A stretch of 64,000 bases of DNA from Antilocapra americana (GCA_007570785.1 ML662442.1:35971818-36035817), one strand, 5' to 3'; positions 28,546 through 40,290 are shown, counted from the first letter of the stretch. The notes: a model not told the origin generated them from the sequence alone. A program made the numbers and translations.

Positions 28546-28918
28546 GTATGCCTAGACTCAATTACTCTATTACTAGCTTTTCTCGTTTGGGGAAGTCCCA
28601 AACATCAAAGATGGAAGGTGAAAATAAAGCCTTTTTGGCCAGGAAGAGAATATGAATTACGAATAATTTGGATTTCAGAATTCTGGTTAAGATTGGCAGA
28701 TGGCTCAAATGATACTATTATATGAGCCTCAATTCATAAACCAGGAAATGGTACAAGGAATATTCTCGCCTGCACCAAATGCCTTCATTTCCAACTGCAA
28801 ATGTTGGTATAATGAATAGTGCCACCCTAACAGGCCTGTCACCTCCCATCTTTTCTAGTGCATGCATGATTATGGATTATAAGGACTGTGTTTTCTGTAT
28901 TAATTCCCTTTCCTGTAG
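28546..28918 (+). other. FYN: Intron between alternative exons 7A and 7B
   Basis: A short 373-bp segment with no recognised repeat. It carries two overlapping TGCATG motifs (28859-28868) close to the 7B acceptor. The 7B acceptor is preceded by 'ttccctttcctgtag'. The spacing is long enough for both exons to be spliced together, so mutual exclusion is not enforced by lack of room. Confidence 0.93.
28859..28868 (+). promoter_or_regulatory. Tandem overlapping UGCAUG, candidate RBFOX intronic splicing silencer
   Basis: The sequence TGCATGCATG contains two UGCAUG hexamers sharing four bases, ending 50 nt before the first base of exon 7B. UGCAUG is the binding site of RBFOX1/2/3. RBFOX binding upstream of an exon generally represses it. 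RBFOX proteins are abundant in neurons and muscle, so the site would favour 7A there. The function here is inference. Confidence 0.55.
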
Positions 28919-29074
28919 AGAAAGCTGATGGTTTGTGCTTTAACTTAACTGTGATTGCATCGAGTTGTACCCCACAAACTTCTGGATTGTCTAAAGATGC
29001 TTGGGAAGTTGCACGTGATTCCCTGTGTCTGGAGAAGAAGCTGGGTCAGGGGTGTTTCGCTGAAGTGTGGCTTG
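28919..29074 (+). CDS. FYN: FYN exon 7B (FynT form): SH2-kinase linker and glycine loop
   Basis: Alternative exon used in the FynT form, which is known to predominate in T cells and other blood cells. It encodes [16 protein letters not shown], the linker, then [17 protein letters not shown] and the glycine loop GQGCFA, in which the third loop glycine of 7A is replaced by Ala. It is 156 bases (52 codons), phase 1 to phase 1, which gives the known three-residue difference between the 537- and 534-residue isoforms. The donor TTG|GTAAGG is stronger than that of 7A. The linker has SGLSKDAW where I recall SGLAKDAW in human. The resemblance of its second half to 7A (xWExxRxSLxLxKxLGxGxFxEVW) shows that the two exons arose by duplication. 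Confidence 0.97.
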
Positions 29075-29344
29075 GTAAGGCAGAGGGCACATTTTGTTTT
29101 GGCTGCATCTCAAAGCCAGCTAAAAGGTGATTTTGAACAAACAAACACACACAGCTGGTGGGACCAAGATGCTTGACCTGGATGGCTAGATGGGCACAGG
29201 CCATTCAGGTTATCCCCTTCCGTCCTGCTTCATGTGGTTAATTAAGGCACACAGAACAGAAAACCAGTACACTAAGAATCTGATGTTTCCTCTTCCTAAG
29301 ACGTGGGAAGGTAAGATTCTATAGCTGGGCTAATGTAGGAAAAG

Positions 29345-29545
29345 ACCATGGGCTTTTTTCTTCAGTAGCCTGGATTTGAATCTTTTCCAGCTGATTAAGC
29401 ATGGGCACGGGGCTTATTTCATCTCTTTGAACCTCAGTTACCTCATCTGTAAAACTGAAATAATACCTACTTCATAGGATTGCCTGGAGGGTGACATGGC
29501 ATAGTATATTTAGAGGGCATGCGGCAGGTGCTCAGTAGACTCGTG
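29345..29545 (+). mobile_element. MIR SINE
   Basis: 'ctggatttgaatcttttcca', 'ctttgaacctcagttacctc' and 'atctgtaaaactgaaataat' match the MIR core in order, followed by 'ggcaggtgctcagtag'. Confidence 0.78.
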
Positions 29546-30086
29546 TTCTTCTCTCTTAATTTGGTTGTCTTTGGTCAGGCCAACAGCACTGGCCTTCCCC
29601 ACTGCTTTAAAACACCCTGAAACATCTGTCAATAAGGTCATGTTGGTGCTTATGGAATCCTGCTTCTTACTTTCTTAGATTCAATTAAAAGCAACATTAT
29701 TTAAAAGCAAAAGCATAGGTTGGTACCTGTTGATTTGTGTGGGTGTAGGTACTTAGGTGTGATCTGCATTAAAAGATTTAATGCAGTTAAAGAATGGAAC
29801 CTGACAACTAGTAAAGTACTACATATACTATATGTATATGTAGAAGGAGAGAGACACACACACACACACTCAGATATACACATGGATGTGTGTAGGCATA
29901 TGCCATTATAGTAAGTATTATCATTATTAATATAATCACTTTCTGAGTCAACTTATTGTGGCTGTCTCTACCTAGAATCTAACTCTCATGTTGTATTTAT
30001 ATGGCCTTACACTCCCTTATCCACCCAATTTATAATTAGATTTGTGGGTCCTAAGGATTTCAATACAGTCATTCATAAAATCAGGA

Positions 30087-31130
30087 AAAATTAAACTCTG
30101 TACAAAAAATTCTTAAAGAGATGGGAATACCAGACCATCTGACCCGTCTCTTGAGAAACCTGTAGACAGGTCAGGAAGCAACAGTTAGAACTGGACATGG
30201 AACAACAGACTGGTTCTAAATAGGAAAAGGAGTACGTCAAGGCTGTATATTGTCACCCTGCTTATTTAACTTATATGCAGAGTACATCATGAGAAACACT
30301 GGGCTGGAAGAAGCACACGCTGGAATCAAGATTGCCGGGAGAAATATCAATAACCTCAGATATGCAGATAATACCACCCTTATGGCAGAAAGTGAAGAGG
30401 AACTAAAAAGCCTCTTGATGAAAGTGAAAGAGGAGAGTGAAAAAATTGGCTTGAAGCTCAACATTCAGAAAACTAAGATCATGGCATCTGGTCCCATCAC
30501 TTCATGGGAAATAGATGAGGAAACAGTGGAAACTTTATTTTGGGGGGCTCCAAAATCACTGCAGATGGTGATTGCAGCCATGAAATTAAAACACACTCTT
30601 TGGAAGGAAAGTTATGACCAACCTAGGTAGCATATTGAAAAACAGAGACGTTACTTTGTCAACAAAGGTCCGTCTAGTCAAGGCTATGGTTTTTCCAGTA
30701 GTCATGTATGGGTGTGAAAGTTGGACAGTGAAGAAAGCTGAGTGCAGAAGAATTAATGCTTTTGAGCTGTGGTGTTGGAGAAGATTCTTGAGAGTCCCTT
30801 GGACTGCAAGGAGATCTAATCAGTCCATTGTAAGGGAGATCAGTCCTGGGTGTTCATTGGAAGGACTAATGTTGAAGCTGAAACTCCAATACTTTGGCCA
30901 CCTCAGCGAAGAGTTAACTCATTGGAAAATACCCTAATGCTGGGAAGGATTGGGGGCAGGAGGAGAAGGGGACAACAGTGGATGAGATGGCTGGATGGCA
31001 TCACCAACTTGATGGACATGGGTTTGGGTAGACTCCCTGAGTTGGTGATGGACAGGGAGGCCTGGTGTGCTGTGGTTCATGGGGTCACAAAGAGTCGGAC
31101 ATGACTAAGCGAGTGAACTGACTGAACTGA
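30087..31130 (+). mobile_element. BovB (RTE-type) LINE, 5'-truncated and frameshifted
   Basis: A 3' fragment of a BovB retrotransposon. The first open frame (30250-30630) reads as the reverse transcriptase palm: GCILSPCLFNLY, then the YADD-type catalytic box seen here as YADNTTLMAESEEE. The second Asp is replaced by Asn, which would inactivate the enzyme. The following part ([33 protein letters not shown]) lies in a different frame from 30614, and the C-terminal part returns to the first frame from about 30850, so at least two frameshifts separate them. It ends with the BovB 3' tail (cacaaagagtcggacatgac), which is shared with the Bov-tA SINEs it mobilises. It is dead as an element. BovB is known for horizontal spread between reptiles and ruminants. 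Confidence 0.94.
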
Positions 31131-32234
31131 ACAAAAATTTATTTTCAAGCATTATAGTTACCAATTTTAAATCATTGCACATGCTGTTATGTTTTCCCCT
31201 GAACGTGAAACATCGTGTTGAGGTAGTTCAGGATCAGGATGGAAGCTTATCTAGGTGACCAGGTGATATTAGAGAGGATGATCTCACTGTTAAAATTGCA
31301 GGGGTGCTAAAACACTCACACAGACCACTTACTAGCTGTCAGATTTCCGTTTTATGTTTAGTGGTCAGTTTTCTATAAGATTTCAGTGAACTCTTTTATA
31401 AGCCACTTATCCTTTGATAATTTATGTTTTTATAGGTTGCATGTTGTGATTATATGAACCATGTTTTTAACAGGGTAACAAGACTTGTTCCAATTTATAG
31501 AATTTTTTGTTCTAGGATTAATTATATTAAGTATAAAGTTAATTTAAACCAGCCTTCTTTTCTAAATAGAAAATAATATACTCTAACTTAACTTAGTAGA
31601 TTTTCCCGTTTACCTCATAGCTTTAATTCAAAGTCACAGGACTAATAATGGATACACATAGGATTTAGTGGGGCTTTTTTAAATTTAGCTGCTAAAAGAG
31701 ACTGGAAAGATAATCCAGTTCCATTTCTATATTTTACAGATGAGGTAAATGATGGGGATCATAAACCAGGCCTGCCTCTGAAACTCCTAGGTTATTTTAC
31801 ACATGTGAAGCTTTAAATATTTCTTTTCCCTCTTAGCTGCTGTTTAATTTTTACAGTCTAATAGAAATCATTGTTCTTGTGGCTGACCATCAGTAAACTT
31901 GAGGAATTTTCTTTCTCCTGGTTGAAGTATTGGCAAGTAGACTTGAGAGCTTCTTGCCAATACTTCTCAGCACATTTAGCTCAACGTCTCAGGGACTCAG
32001 TCAAGTAGCTCATCCCTTGCTGACAACTGAAAATCTAGAGGTAATTTCCAGACTTCCTTAGTGTGATGTCATATATTTTAAAATGGCACACCCCAGAAAA
32101 TAGGACTTAATGTCATTTTTTCCATGCTCATCCTCCTGCTAAGGGACGGCTATTGGATGGCCATTGAAGGCCAGTCCTGTTCTAACCTCTAGATGCTCAT
32201 CCTTATAAAGAAGAGTCCAGAAAGTACTAGTGAT

Positions 32235-32495
32235 CTAATGTACTACATGATAAGTAAATATAATTAACATCCTGTATATTATCTATGGAAATTGTTTAGG
32301 GGATAAATCCCAAGAGTTCTCATCACAAGAAAAAAATTTATTTCTATTTAATTTTGTGCCTATCTGAGATGATGGATTTCACTAAACTGTGATAGTCACT
32401 CCATGATGTTATGTAAATTAAATCATTATGCTTTACACCTTAAACTTATACAGTGCCATATGTCAATCATATCTCAAAAACTACTAGAAGGAAAA
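32235..32495 (+). mobile_element. L1 LINE 3' end
   Basis: 'atcattatgctttacacctt', 'aaacttatacagtgccatat' and 'gtcaatcatatctcaaaaac' match an L1M-type 3' terminus, followed by an A-rich tail at about 32490. Confidence 0.7.
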
Positions 32496-32799
32496 AAAAA
32501 TGAAGTATCCAGAGCTTTTCATACAAATTTGTAATCATGTGGTTGAACCAGAAAATGAAAATGATATATATCAAAGTACCAAAAATTTTTAAAGAATTGT
32601 AAACCATGATATAGCCTGTAAGTAAACACATTTTTTCCTGTTGAAAATACTTGACAGAGTCCTTGCATTTGACTGTCTTTGTTCAACAACAAAAAAACTC
32701 TATTAAGTTTTTTTTAAACTTAAAATCTAACTTTATGCAAATAGCTATTCATTAAAAAAACTTTTTTCCCATCCAAAGAGGATCTTTGGTTTGACTTAA

Positions 32800-33162
<363 letters not shown>

Positions 33163-33285
33163 TGAACAGACAGTGACCTTGAGTTTGACCCCCAGATTCC
33201 TTTGCATGCTTTGTACATGTCAGGATTCCCAGCTCCTCTCCATAATTAAAGTAATTCATTTTTAGTATCGAGTGATCAGTGCACG

Positions 33286-33390
33286 AGTGTGTGGTCGTGT
33301 CCGACTCTTTGCAACCCCATGGATTGTAGCCCACCAGGCTCCTCTGGCCATGGGCTTTTCCAGGCAAGAATACTGGAGTGGGTTGCCATT
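33286..33390 (-). mobile_element. Bov-tA/BovA SINE, truncated
   Basis: Reverse-complement BovA body: 'gtccgactctttgcaacccc', 'caccaggctcctctgg', 'aagaatactggagtgggttg'. The tRNA-derived half is absent, so the copy was 5'-truncated or later deleted. Confidence 0.9.
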
Positions 33391-33543
33391 GATAGAGAGG
33401 GCTTTAGAAGTTTGCTGGTACTTGGAATGCCACAGCTTATGTTAAAAATTAATTTTTTTTCAAACAAAGATATGAGGCTCTACAGTTTTCAGGTATTCAT
33501 CACTCCTGTCTCATTCCCACCACCTTTGTCTGTCTTGAGTCCC

Positions 33544-33581
33544 CCACAACCTTAACCATGGACACCACAACCTTAACCATG
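33544..33581. repeat. Two-copy tandem duplication, 21-bp period
   Basis: A 17-bp block (ccacaaccttaaccatg) occurs at 33544-33560 and again at 33565-33581, separated by four bases. Confidence 0.9.
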
Positions 33582-34424
33582 TTGGAAACCCTTAGCAAGG
33601 GTGAGGTTTTTTTTATCACATTGGCTTGTAACTTATTTGTTTTACAGATAAAATTTTGTTTGAAAATACCTTTTTGTGTACAGAAACATAAAAGTAAGAA
33701 ATTGTGTTATGAAAGGTTTTGTGGCATACATAGCTTAACCATCTTAATAATAAATTATTTTCTTACAGATTTTTAAAAAATTAAATGTTTTTGCAAGGCT
33801 GAACAATTAACATCAGACACTGAGCTCCGGGTTAAGTTTAGCCTCCATTTTTTCAACACCTTTTTTTTTCTTCAACTCTCGTCTTAAACATTTGATGTAG
33901 AAAGACATGCTTTTAAAGAGCACATTATATTCTCATTCTTTTTCTCTCTCTGTCTTTCTAATCAAAGCAATATTGTTGGGGATAAGACCACAGATCACTC
34001 TGTTTTGGAAAAATAGATGAACCAAACAAGAAACAGCCTTAAAAGGCAATGCATTGTACATCAGATGATACCAATACAATTTTTCCCTTTCCACATACTT
34101 TCTATTAAAATATATTTGGAATTATTCCCTGGCAAATTGTTTGTCCTTTGTATTTGGGTATTTGGTAAATAACTCTGTGATTAAAGCATGAAAAAAATAC
34201 CATTGGTCACATGAACCTCCAGCCTCTGCCCTTGATCGCTTCAGCCCCAGTGTTCATTCTGAGCTCCTTAGGCAGAGTCATCACTGGCTCTGAAGCGCCA
34301 GCATTTGGTTTCAGGTATCTTTCAAGGCCTGATTGGCCATGATCTAATGTGGGGAGCCACCTACCCTAACCCTATATTCCTCAGATACCCTTTTCTTGAT
34401 TTGAAAATCTGTCAAAAAGCTGAG

Positions 34425-34812
34425 CGCTGATTATACACTTTACTATATGTCAGAATCACCTAATACAGGGATCCCCAACCTTTAAGAGTTAATGCCTGAT
34501 GATCTGAGGTGGAACTGATGTAATAATAATAGAAATGAAGTACACAATAAAGGTAATGTGCTTGAATCATCCCTAAACCATCTACCACCCCCAAGTCCAT
34601 GGAAAAATTGTCTACAAAGAAGCTGGTCCCTGGTACCAAAAAAACTGGGAACCACTGATCTAATGGGCTTCTCAAAATACAAGTTTCTGGGCCAGAACTC
34701 CCAAGCTTCTGATTCTGTAGATGTAGGGTGAGTTCTGAGAGTGTGTATTTCCAACTGGTTCCCCAGAGGTTGCCATTCTTACTGGTCCGGGACCATGTTT
34801 TGGGGACCACTC
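34425..34812 (+). mobile_element. MER5-type hAT remnant interrupted by a second hAT element
   Basis: MER5-like blocks lie on both sides of the inner element: 'gtcagaatcacctaat' before it, and 'tctgggccagaactcccaag', 'cttctgattctgtagatgta' and 'ctggtccgggaccatgtttt' after it. The outer ends are approximate. Confidence 0.6.
34466..34657 (+). mobile_element. Non-autonomous hAT-type DNA transposon nested in MER5
   Basis: Begins 'cagggatccccaaccttt' and ends 'aactgggaaccactg', imperfect terminal inverted repeats. The interior has 'taatgcctgatgatctgagg' and 'aattgtctacaaagaagctg', typical of a common mammalian hAT family whose name I do not recall with certainty. The flanks acctaata (34458-34465) and atctaatg (34658-34665) form an 8-bp target-site duplication with two mismatches. 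Confidence 0.8.
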
Positions 34813-35184
34813 AGCTGGGCGCTGTTTTCTCTACACCACTCTTGTGCGGGACTGACAGGGAATGAGATTGAAGTGGTGCAGGTGCAGCCTTTAATCTCAT
34901 TTAAGGCTGCTTCTTAGGACATGAAGTCCCATTTCCTCTAGCTTCATTCCATTTCTGTTGTCCTTAGAATTGGAGTCACCATTGTTTACTTCTAAAAGGT
35001 AAAACTGCAGCCTCCAATGCATAGTTTTTTTCTGCCCAGTTTTTATGTGTGAACCTTTTTTTCACTGATAGCCTCATTTCATCTGATTACCTCATTAATT
35101 CTAATATGAAAACCAAATACAGCCCTTCATGGGGAATTTTGATCTTTCAAAGGAAATCAAAACGACTTTATGTTCTGTTCATAG

Positions 35185-35261
35185 GAAGTTTACTCGATTT
35201 CTTAAAAGATGGAGAAGGAAGAGCTCTGAAATTACCAAACCTTGTGGACATGGCAGCTCAG
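35185..35261 (+). CDS. FYN: FYN exon 9: kinase hinge to C-lobe start (residues 348-373)
   Basis: Encodes [20 protein letters not shown] and DMAAQ, covering the segment after the hinge (helix D and start of helix E) in the kinase domain. The exon is 77 bases, phase 1 in and phase 0 out, the standard Src-family size. The donor is CAG|GTAGGC. The following intron is only 86 bases. Confidence 0.98.
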
Positions 35262-35323
35262 GTAGGCCCCCGATTCCTGCCTTAGATTTGCCAGTGAGTG
35301 AGTACATGCGGAGCCACGTGTAA

Positions 35324-35527
<204 letters not shown>

Positions 35528-36851
35528 TGATCCCATCCCGCGCGGCCCTTCCTCCTCCTTCCCTCCCTCCTCCCTCCAGAAAATATTCGGAATGTCATTC
35601 TTCAGCTGGGTTTTTCCTTCTTGATCTGGCAGGAATCTGACCGCACTGCAGATAGGAAACTGTAGTGGGTTCAATTGGTGGATGAGATGTAGCTTTTTTC
35701 ATGCGCGAGTGTCCACTGATGTCCTCCTGGCTTGTGCCACCTTCATGCCTGCATCCAGGCTTGGGACCCTCTGCCTTTCGAGGAGAGGGTGTGGAAGGCC
35801 AGGAGAGCAATCAGGAAGCCGCTCATCATTCCATCAGAGTCTCGGCCGAAACAGAAGGCACTCTTATTGGAGAATTTAATAAAGGAGTTATTTGCAACAG
35901 GACAGGCAGGGTTTAAGAAAACCAGCAGGGCGTGATGCGGCCTCCCAGAGCTTGTAACAACACCAGAACTAAGAACAAGCAGCTGTGCGTGGAGACCACC
36001 GCTGGCTGAGACAGGCCTCTGGGGAAGTCCCAGGCTCCCTCTTCAGCCCTCCTACAGGTCTCCTGCCAAGCCCATCTAGAGCCAGCAGTCAGAGGAGCCA
36101 CTGACAGTCCAGATGGGCCCGGAGAAGGGAGAAGACAGGTAGAGAGGGAATCTAGAGGGCCAACAGGAGAGAACAAGAGTCATTCGAAAAGCTCCACCTC
36201 CTTGAATCATACCCCTCCATCCCACCCTCTCAGAAGATTCATAGAAATCAGCCTCCAGGTAAAATACATCTCAAACCAGCAGCCACTCCAGTGGGACAAC
36301 TTTTCAGGTTCTTCTAAAGTGCTAGATACGGGAGAGGGAATTCCCAGAGTTACTTCCTTTCTTCCTAGAACTTTACACAGTGGTCAAAGGATAAATGTGT
36401 GGAATTAAGTGTGCAGTTTGCAATCAGACGTAGCCTCCTCATGATGAACATGACACATCTGAAGGAAGGGGGATCAGCTTCATTGTTGTTCTTAACCAAA
36501 TCCCAGTCATTCTGAGCAAGGCTGAGCAATGACTGGAATAGGTTACAGGGCGGTGTTATCTACTGGAGGTTATAATGGTTAGTTCTGCAGTTCTTCTTTC
36601 TCGCCTTCTTTTTTAATTCTTTCATTTCATACCAGTTCTTCCCTCCTTTTATCCTTCTTGGCAGTCTCAAGTGATGAGAGGAAAAAAATGCTAAACTAAG
36701 ACCCTGCCTCATACAGATACTGTCTAAAGGCTAAATTACATGTCAGTCAGACGGCTCAGCTATTTGAATTTCCCCAACATGTGGCAGTTCTTGTCCTTGA
36801 GCCAAAGGCCAACACGTTGAGCATGCCCATTCATCACACACATGCACACGT

Positions 36852-36854
<3 letters not shown>

Positions 36855-36888
<34 letters not shown>
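36855..36888. repeat. (CA)17 microsatellite
   Basis: Seventeen pure CA units in intron 10, likely polymorphic. Confidence 0.95.
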
Positions 36889-36891
<3 letters not shown>

Positions 36892-37674
36892 CAGGGCCAG
36901 ATGGTATGCCGTATCGCTAATCAAAGGCACGTGGGCAGCTTTGATTGGTGCCGCAGTCCGGAGAGGACTATGGGCACGATTTTGAGTCAAGGTGAGCTGA
37001 GAGGGTCTGAAGTGCCCGCGGGTCTGAGACCCGGCCCTAAATGAGAGAGTTTACCCTGAGGCAAACCTGTCAGATCCCACCTCACAGACCCAGAAGAAGA
37101 GGCGAGCGGGTGACGGTTGAGAGACATGAATCTTTGGTTTAGGAAGGAGTGAGTCATGTCAGCATCCTTCCGTGGGTGAGTGGGGGCTGGAGGGAGCAGT
37201 TCAGGGTTTGCTTCTCCCATTATCCCCAGGCTCTGGACTGTCTGGAATTTGTCATTAGTACCCTTGAGTCATCGATAAATGAGAATGCTGCAGGGCCTGA
37301 AGCCCGAGCATGCTGGCAGGGGTGCTGTTGACAGAGCTGGGTATTTAGTTCATGGGTGAGATGCCCAGGCTGTGGCCCTGGGTGATTGGCATCTGGGGGA
37401 AGGCACGTCAAGAGCCCTCCCTGCAGTCCCCTCAAAGCATGCTGCTGCTGTGGAACAGGGCTGTGCGGCCGCCCTCAGCCCCAGCGCTCCGTCCTGCCTT
37501 CCTCCCGATTGTCTTTCCAGTGGTGTCCTCACCACCTCCGTCACCTTCCCAGATGTTGTCCTGATGCCCTTCAGAGGGTCAGCTTCACACCCTTAATTTC
37601 CAAATAGAATACTCCACCCTTCCGTCTTCCAGTTCTTTTTTCTTCTCTCTTCCCTGTTACAAGTATCTTCTGTG

Positions 37675-37725
37675 TGCTGAGTTGCTTCAGTCATGTCCAA
37701 CTCTTTGCAACCCTATGGACTAGAG
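37675..37725 (-). mobile_element. BovA SINE fragment
   Basis: A short reverse-complement fragment of the SINE 3' end: 'gttgcttcagtcatgtccaa' followed by 'ctctttgcaaccctatgg'. Confidence 0.8.
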
Positions 37726-37884
37726 AATTAAACTGGGGAGAAACAAAGACTGGGGCCCCAGGATTTGCGAGGAGAATAGAAGAAATGTTGCAGCAGAGGA
37801 CAAAGAAGGAGCAGGGGTGTTTGTAGGAAACCTCCCCAGTGCCAGGCCCAAGCGGGCAGACGTGAGGAGTGGAGTGGGAAAGAG

Positions 37885-37995
37885 GGATGCAGGCTCAGAG
37901 AGGTTGAATAACAGACAGAGTCACACAGCTGGTAAACGGGCAGAGGCAGGATTGGCATTCAGGCATGGCGGGTCCTGCTGCATCCACCCCTTATG
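37885..37995 (-). mobile_element. MIR SINE fragment
   Basis: Reverse-complement MIR core: 'ggctcagagaggttgaataa', 'gtcacacagctggtaaacgg', 'ggcaggattggcattcaggc'. Confidence 0.65.
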
Positions 37996-38959
37996 CTACG
38001 CTTACTGCCTCTCATCAGGACAGTGATTAAAAGAAGAGAAAAATCAAAATGAGGAGGAGTAGTCATAAACTCCTTTTCCCCTTTGTTTTATAGAAGAGCT
38101 TTTAAGAGGCACCTTCGAAAGTGCATATGAGGGTAGTTGAGGGACCTTCATCTGCCAGCTCCAGGCCAGCCCAGCGGTTTACAGACCACCTCCGGAGGGT
38201 CTGCCCTGTGCCCAGGCCGCTTTATGAGGCAGGGAGGGCCCGGTGTGTATCCACTGGTGTGCTCTGCAGATGGCATGCGTGCTTCATGCTGAAGTTTCTG
38301 CAGGGAATTAGTCAGTTCTTCCAGACAGCTGCTCCGTGTGCCTGAAAATATTTGCAAGTCCGGTTTTATGTTCCCCGCAGGCCTCAGCCAGGCCGCATCT
38401 TGTTTATGGAAGTGTGGGCAGTGTTGAGAAGCGCGTGCCCGTCACAGGTATTTTCAGACTGTGGGTGACTGTTGTTTCTCAACACAGTGGTGAGGTTCCC
38501 ATCTAAGGGCTCGCAGAAATGTCTCTCCTTCCTCCTATCTGGTGGATGAGCTGGCATTGCCCCAGGCACCTGCAGAACTGGATTTGGGACCTGAGTTAAA
38601 CAGCAGCTCCTGAGTTCCTTTGTCCTCCCCTCCCTGCCCCCCACTGAATTGTAAGCGGCAGCCCCATATCAGGAAGAAGGTCAAGACCAGGCCCAGAGCT
38701 GGGGAGGGTGGTCCTCTGCCAAGAGCATTCTGGAGGCAACTAGCAATCATTTGGTATCGCTCATTTTCTTACCTCTGCATGTCCCCCAGTGACAGCAGTT
38801 AGGCCTTCTTCTGTCCAATCTGGATCTCCAAGTAATAGCAACCATCATTATTCGAGTGCCCTTCAAAGTGAAGGGGCTTTGATAGGAGCTTCTGAGCGAA
38901 AGACGCCAAAGACTGAACCGGGGCAAGCTGCAAGCATGGAGATCTGAAACCCACCCCTA

Positions 38960-39135
38960 TCACCCACCAGCTCTGGGGCCTTGGGCACATTACCTAACTT
39001 TTCCACACCTTTGCTTGCTTATCTGTAAAGTGGAAACATACTTTCCCTGTTTTGTGCTTTCGTTTTTGCAAAGATTAAGTGAAACAGCATATGTAAGTTG
39101 TTTAGCACAGTACCTGGCATGCAGCGACTGGTAAA
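38960..39135 (+). mobile_element. MIR SINE
   Basis: 'ctctggggccttgggcacat', 'tacctaacttttccacacct', 'cttatctgtaaagtggaaac' and 'agcacagtacctggcatgca' follow the MIR order. Confidence 0.78.
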
Positions 39136-39759
39136 CAAAGAGGACTCTTGTCATTCTGTCCTGGACAAGACCAAGTTCTTGGGGAATAAACAAATTCCAG
39201 ATTGGCCACAGACACGTGGAAAGGCTCAGCCACCATCCAGGAAAGGGAGAGAGGGATCAGAGCTAATTCCCTGTGGTCAGATATGAGTGCTCATGAGGAT
39301 GGAGTTGCCAGCAACAGGCGTGAGTGAGTCAGGAAGAAGGTTTTCTTTTTGAAGAGCAAGGGTGAGTTTGGTTTGGTTTGGGATTTGTTGATCTTGAGGT
39401 GGTTGCGGCGGTACGTCCAAGTTTGATATCCAGGCCCAGAGAGGTCAGTGGGGGTGCCCTCACCAGGTCCCACAGCCACGGGTCCTCACCTCCGAGCCCT
39501 CCTCCCCACGTCACCACTCCTGAACCAACTATGGCTTCACACCCCCATGCTGCTGCACCCTCCCTCGAGGTCTGATCACAGCCCCTCCTGCCGCCAGTTC
39601 CCCAGAGGTCATACACAGTCAGACCATGCGAGAATTCTTGGAAAAAAGTTTCTTCCTGAGCTTTTAGGAAGCTCAGTGCTGACTAATACTGACTTAAACC
39701 TAACAAGCTCAGATAGACCTGGCTTATGTATCACAATGATTTGCTTTTGTGGACACATT

Positions 39760-40290
39760 TTTTTTTTTATTGAGTCATAACATATGTACAATAAAATGAA
39801 AAAGTCTGAAGTGTACAACTCAGGGAATTTTTACACATGGCGGTGCCCTTGAAATTACCCACAGATGAAGATACAAACATTGCCAGCCCCCTAAAGACTT
39901 CCTCATCCCTTTCCAGGCAGTCAGCACTCCCAAAAGTAGCCACTGTTTTACCTCTGTCACCAGAGATTCCTTTTCCCTGTAACTGAACTTCATATAAACA
40001 CACCACTCAGTATCATCCCTTTGTGTCAAGTTTCTTTTGCGTCATGAGTGAGATTCATCCATGTTGCTACATAGAACAGTAGGTCTTTCCTTTTCTTTGC
40101 TGAGTAGTATTCCATTTACAGATAGATCCGTGTATCCATTCTCCTGGTATTTCTAACTGGGAGTCTTTATGAGATTCGCTGCTGTGGTGGTGGTCATGTC
40201 CTCCTATCTCCTGGGTATAGTCCTAGTAGTGGAATTGTTGGTCTCAGGGCAGACCTGTACTGCCCAGCAGGTTTTGTAGCCTTATCTTTA
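39760..40290 (-). mobile_element. L1M LINE fragment
   Basis: Reverse-complement L1M 3' region: 'ttattgagtcataacatatg', 'gtgtacaactcagggaattt', 'gagattcatccatgttgcta', 'gagtagtattccatttacag' and 'ctcctgggtatagtcctagt'. About 530 bp, non-coding. Confidence 0.82.

Noticed and set aside
30250..31104. Reverse transcriptase-like frames as a host gene
   Set aside because: They are pieces of a 5'-truncated, frameshifted BovB LINE with a mutated catalytic box, and not a gene.
36760..37044. Open frames across the (CA)n repeat on both strands
   Set aside because: Pure dinucleotide repeats lack stop codons; the products are His/Thr or Cys/Val repeats.
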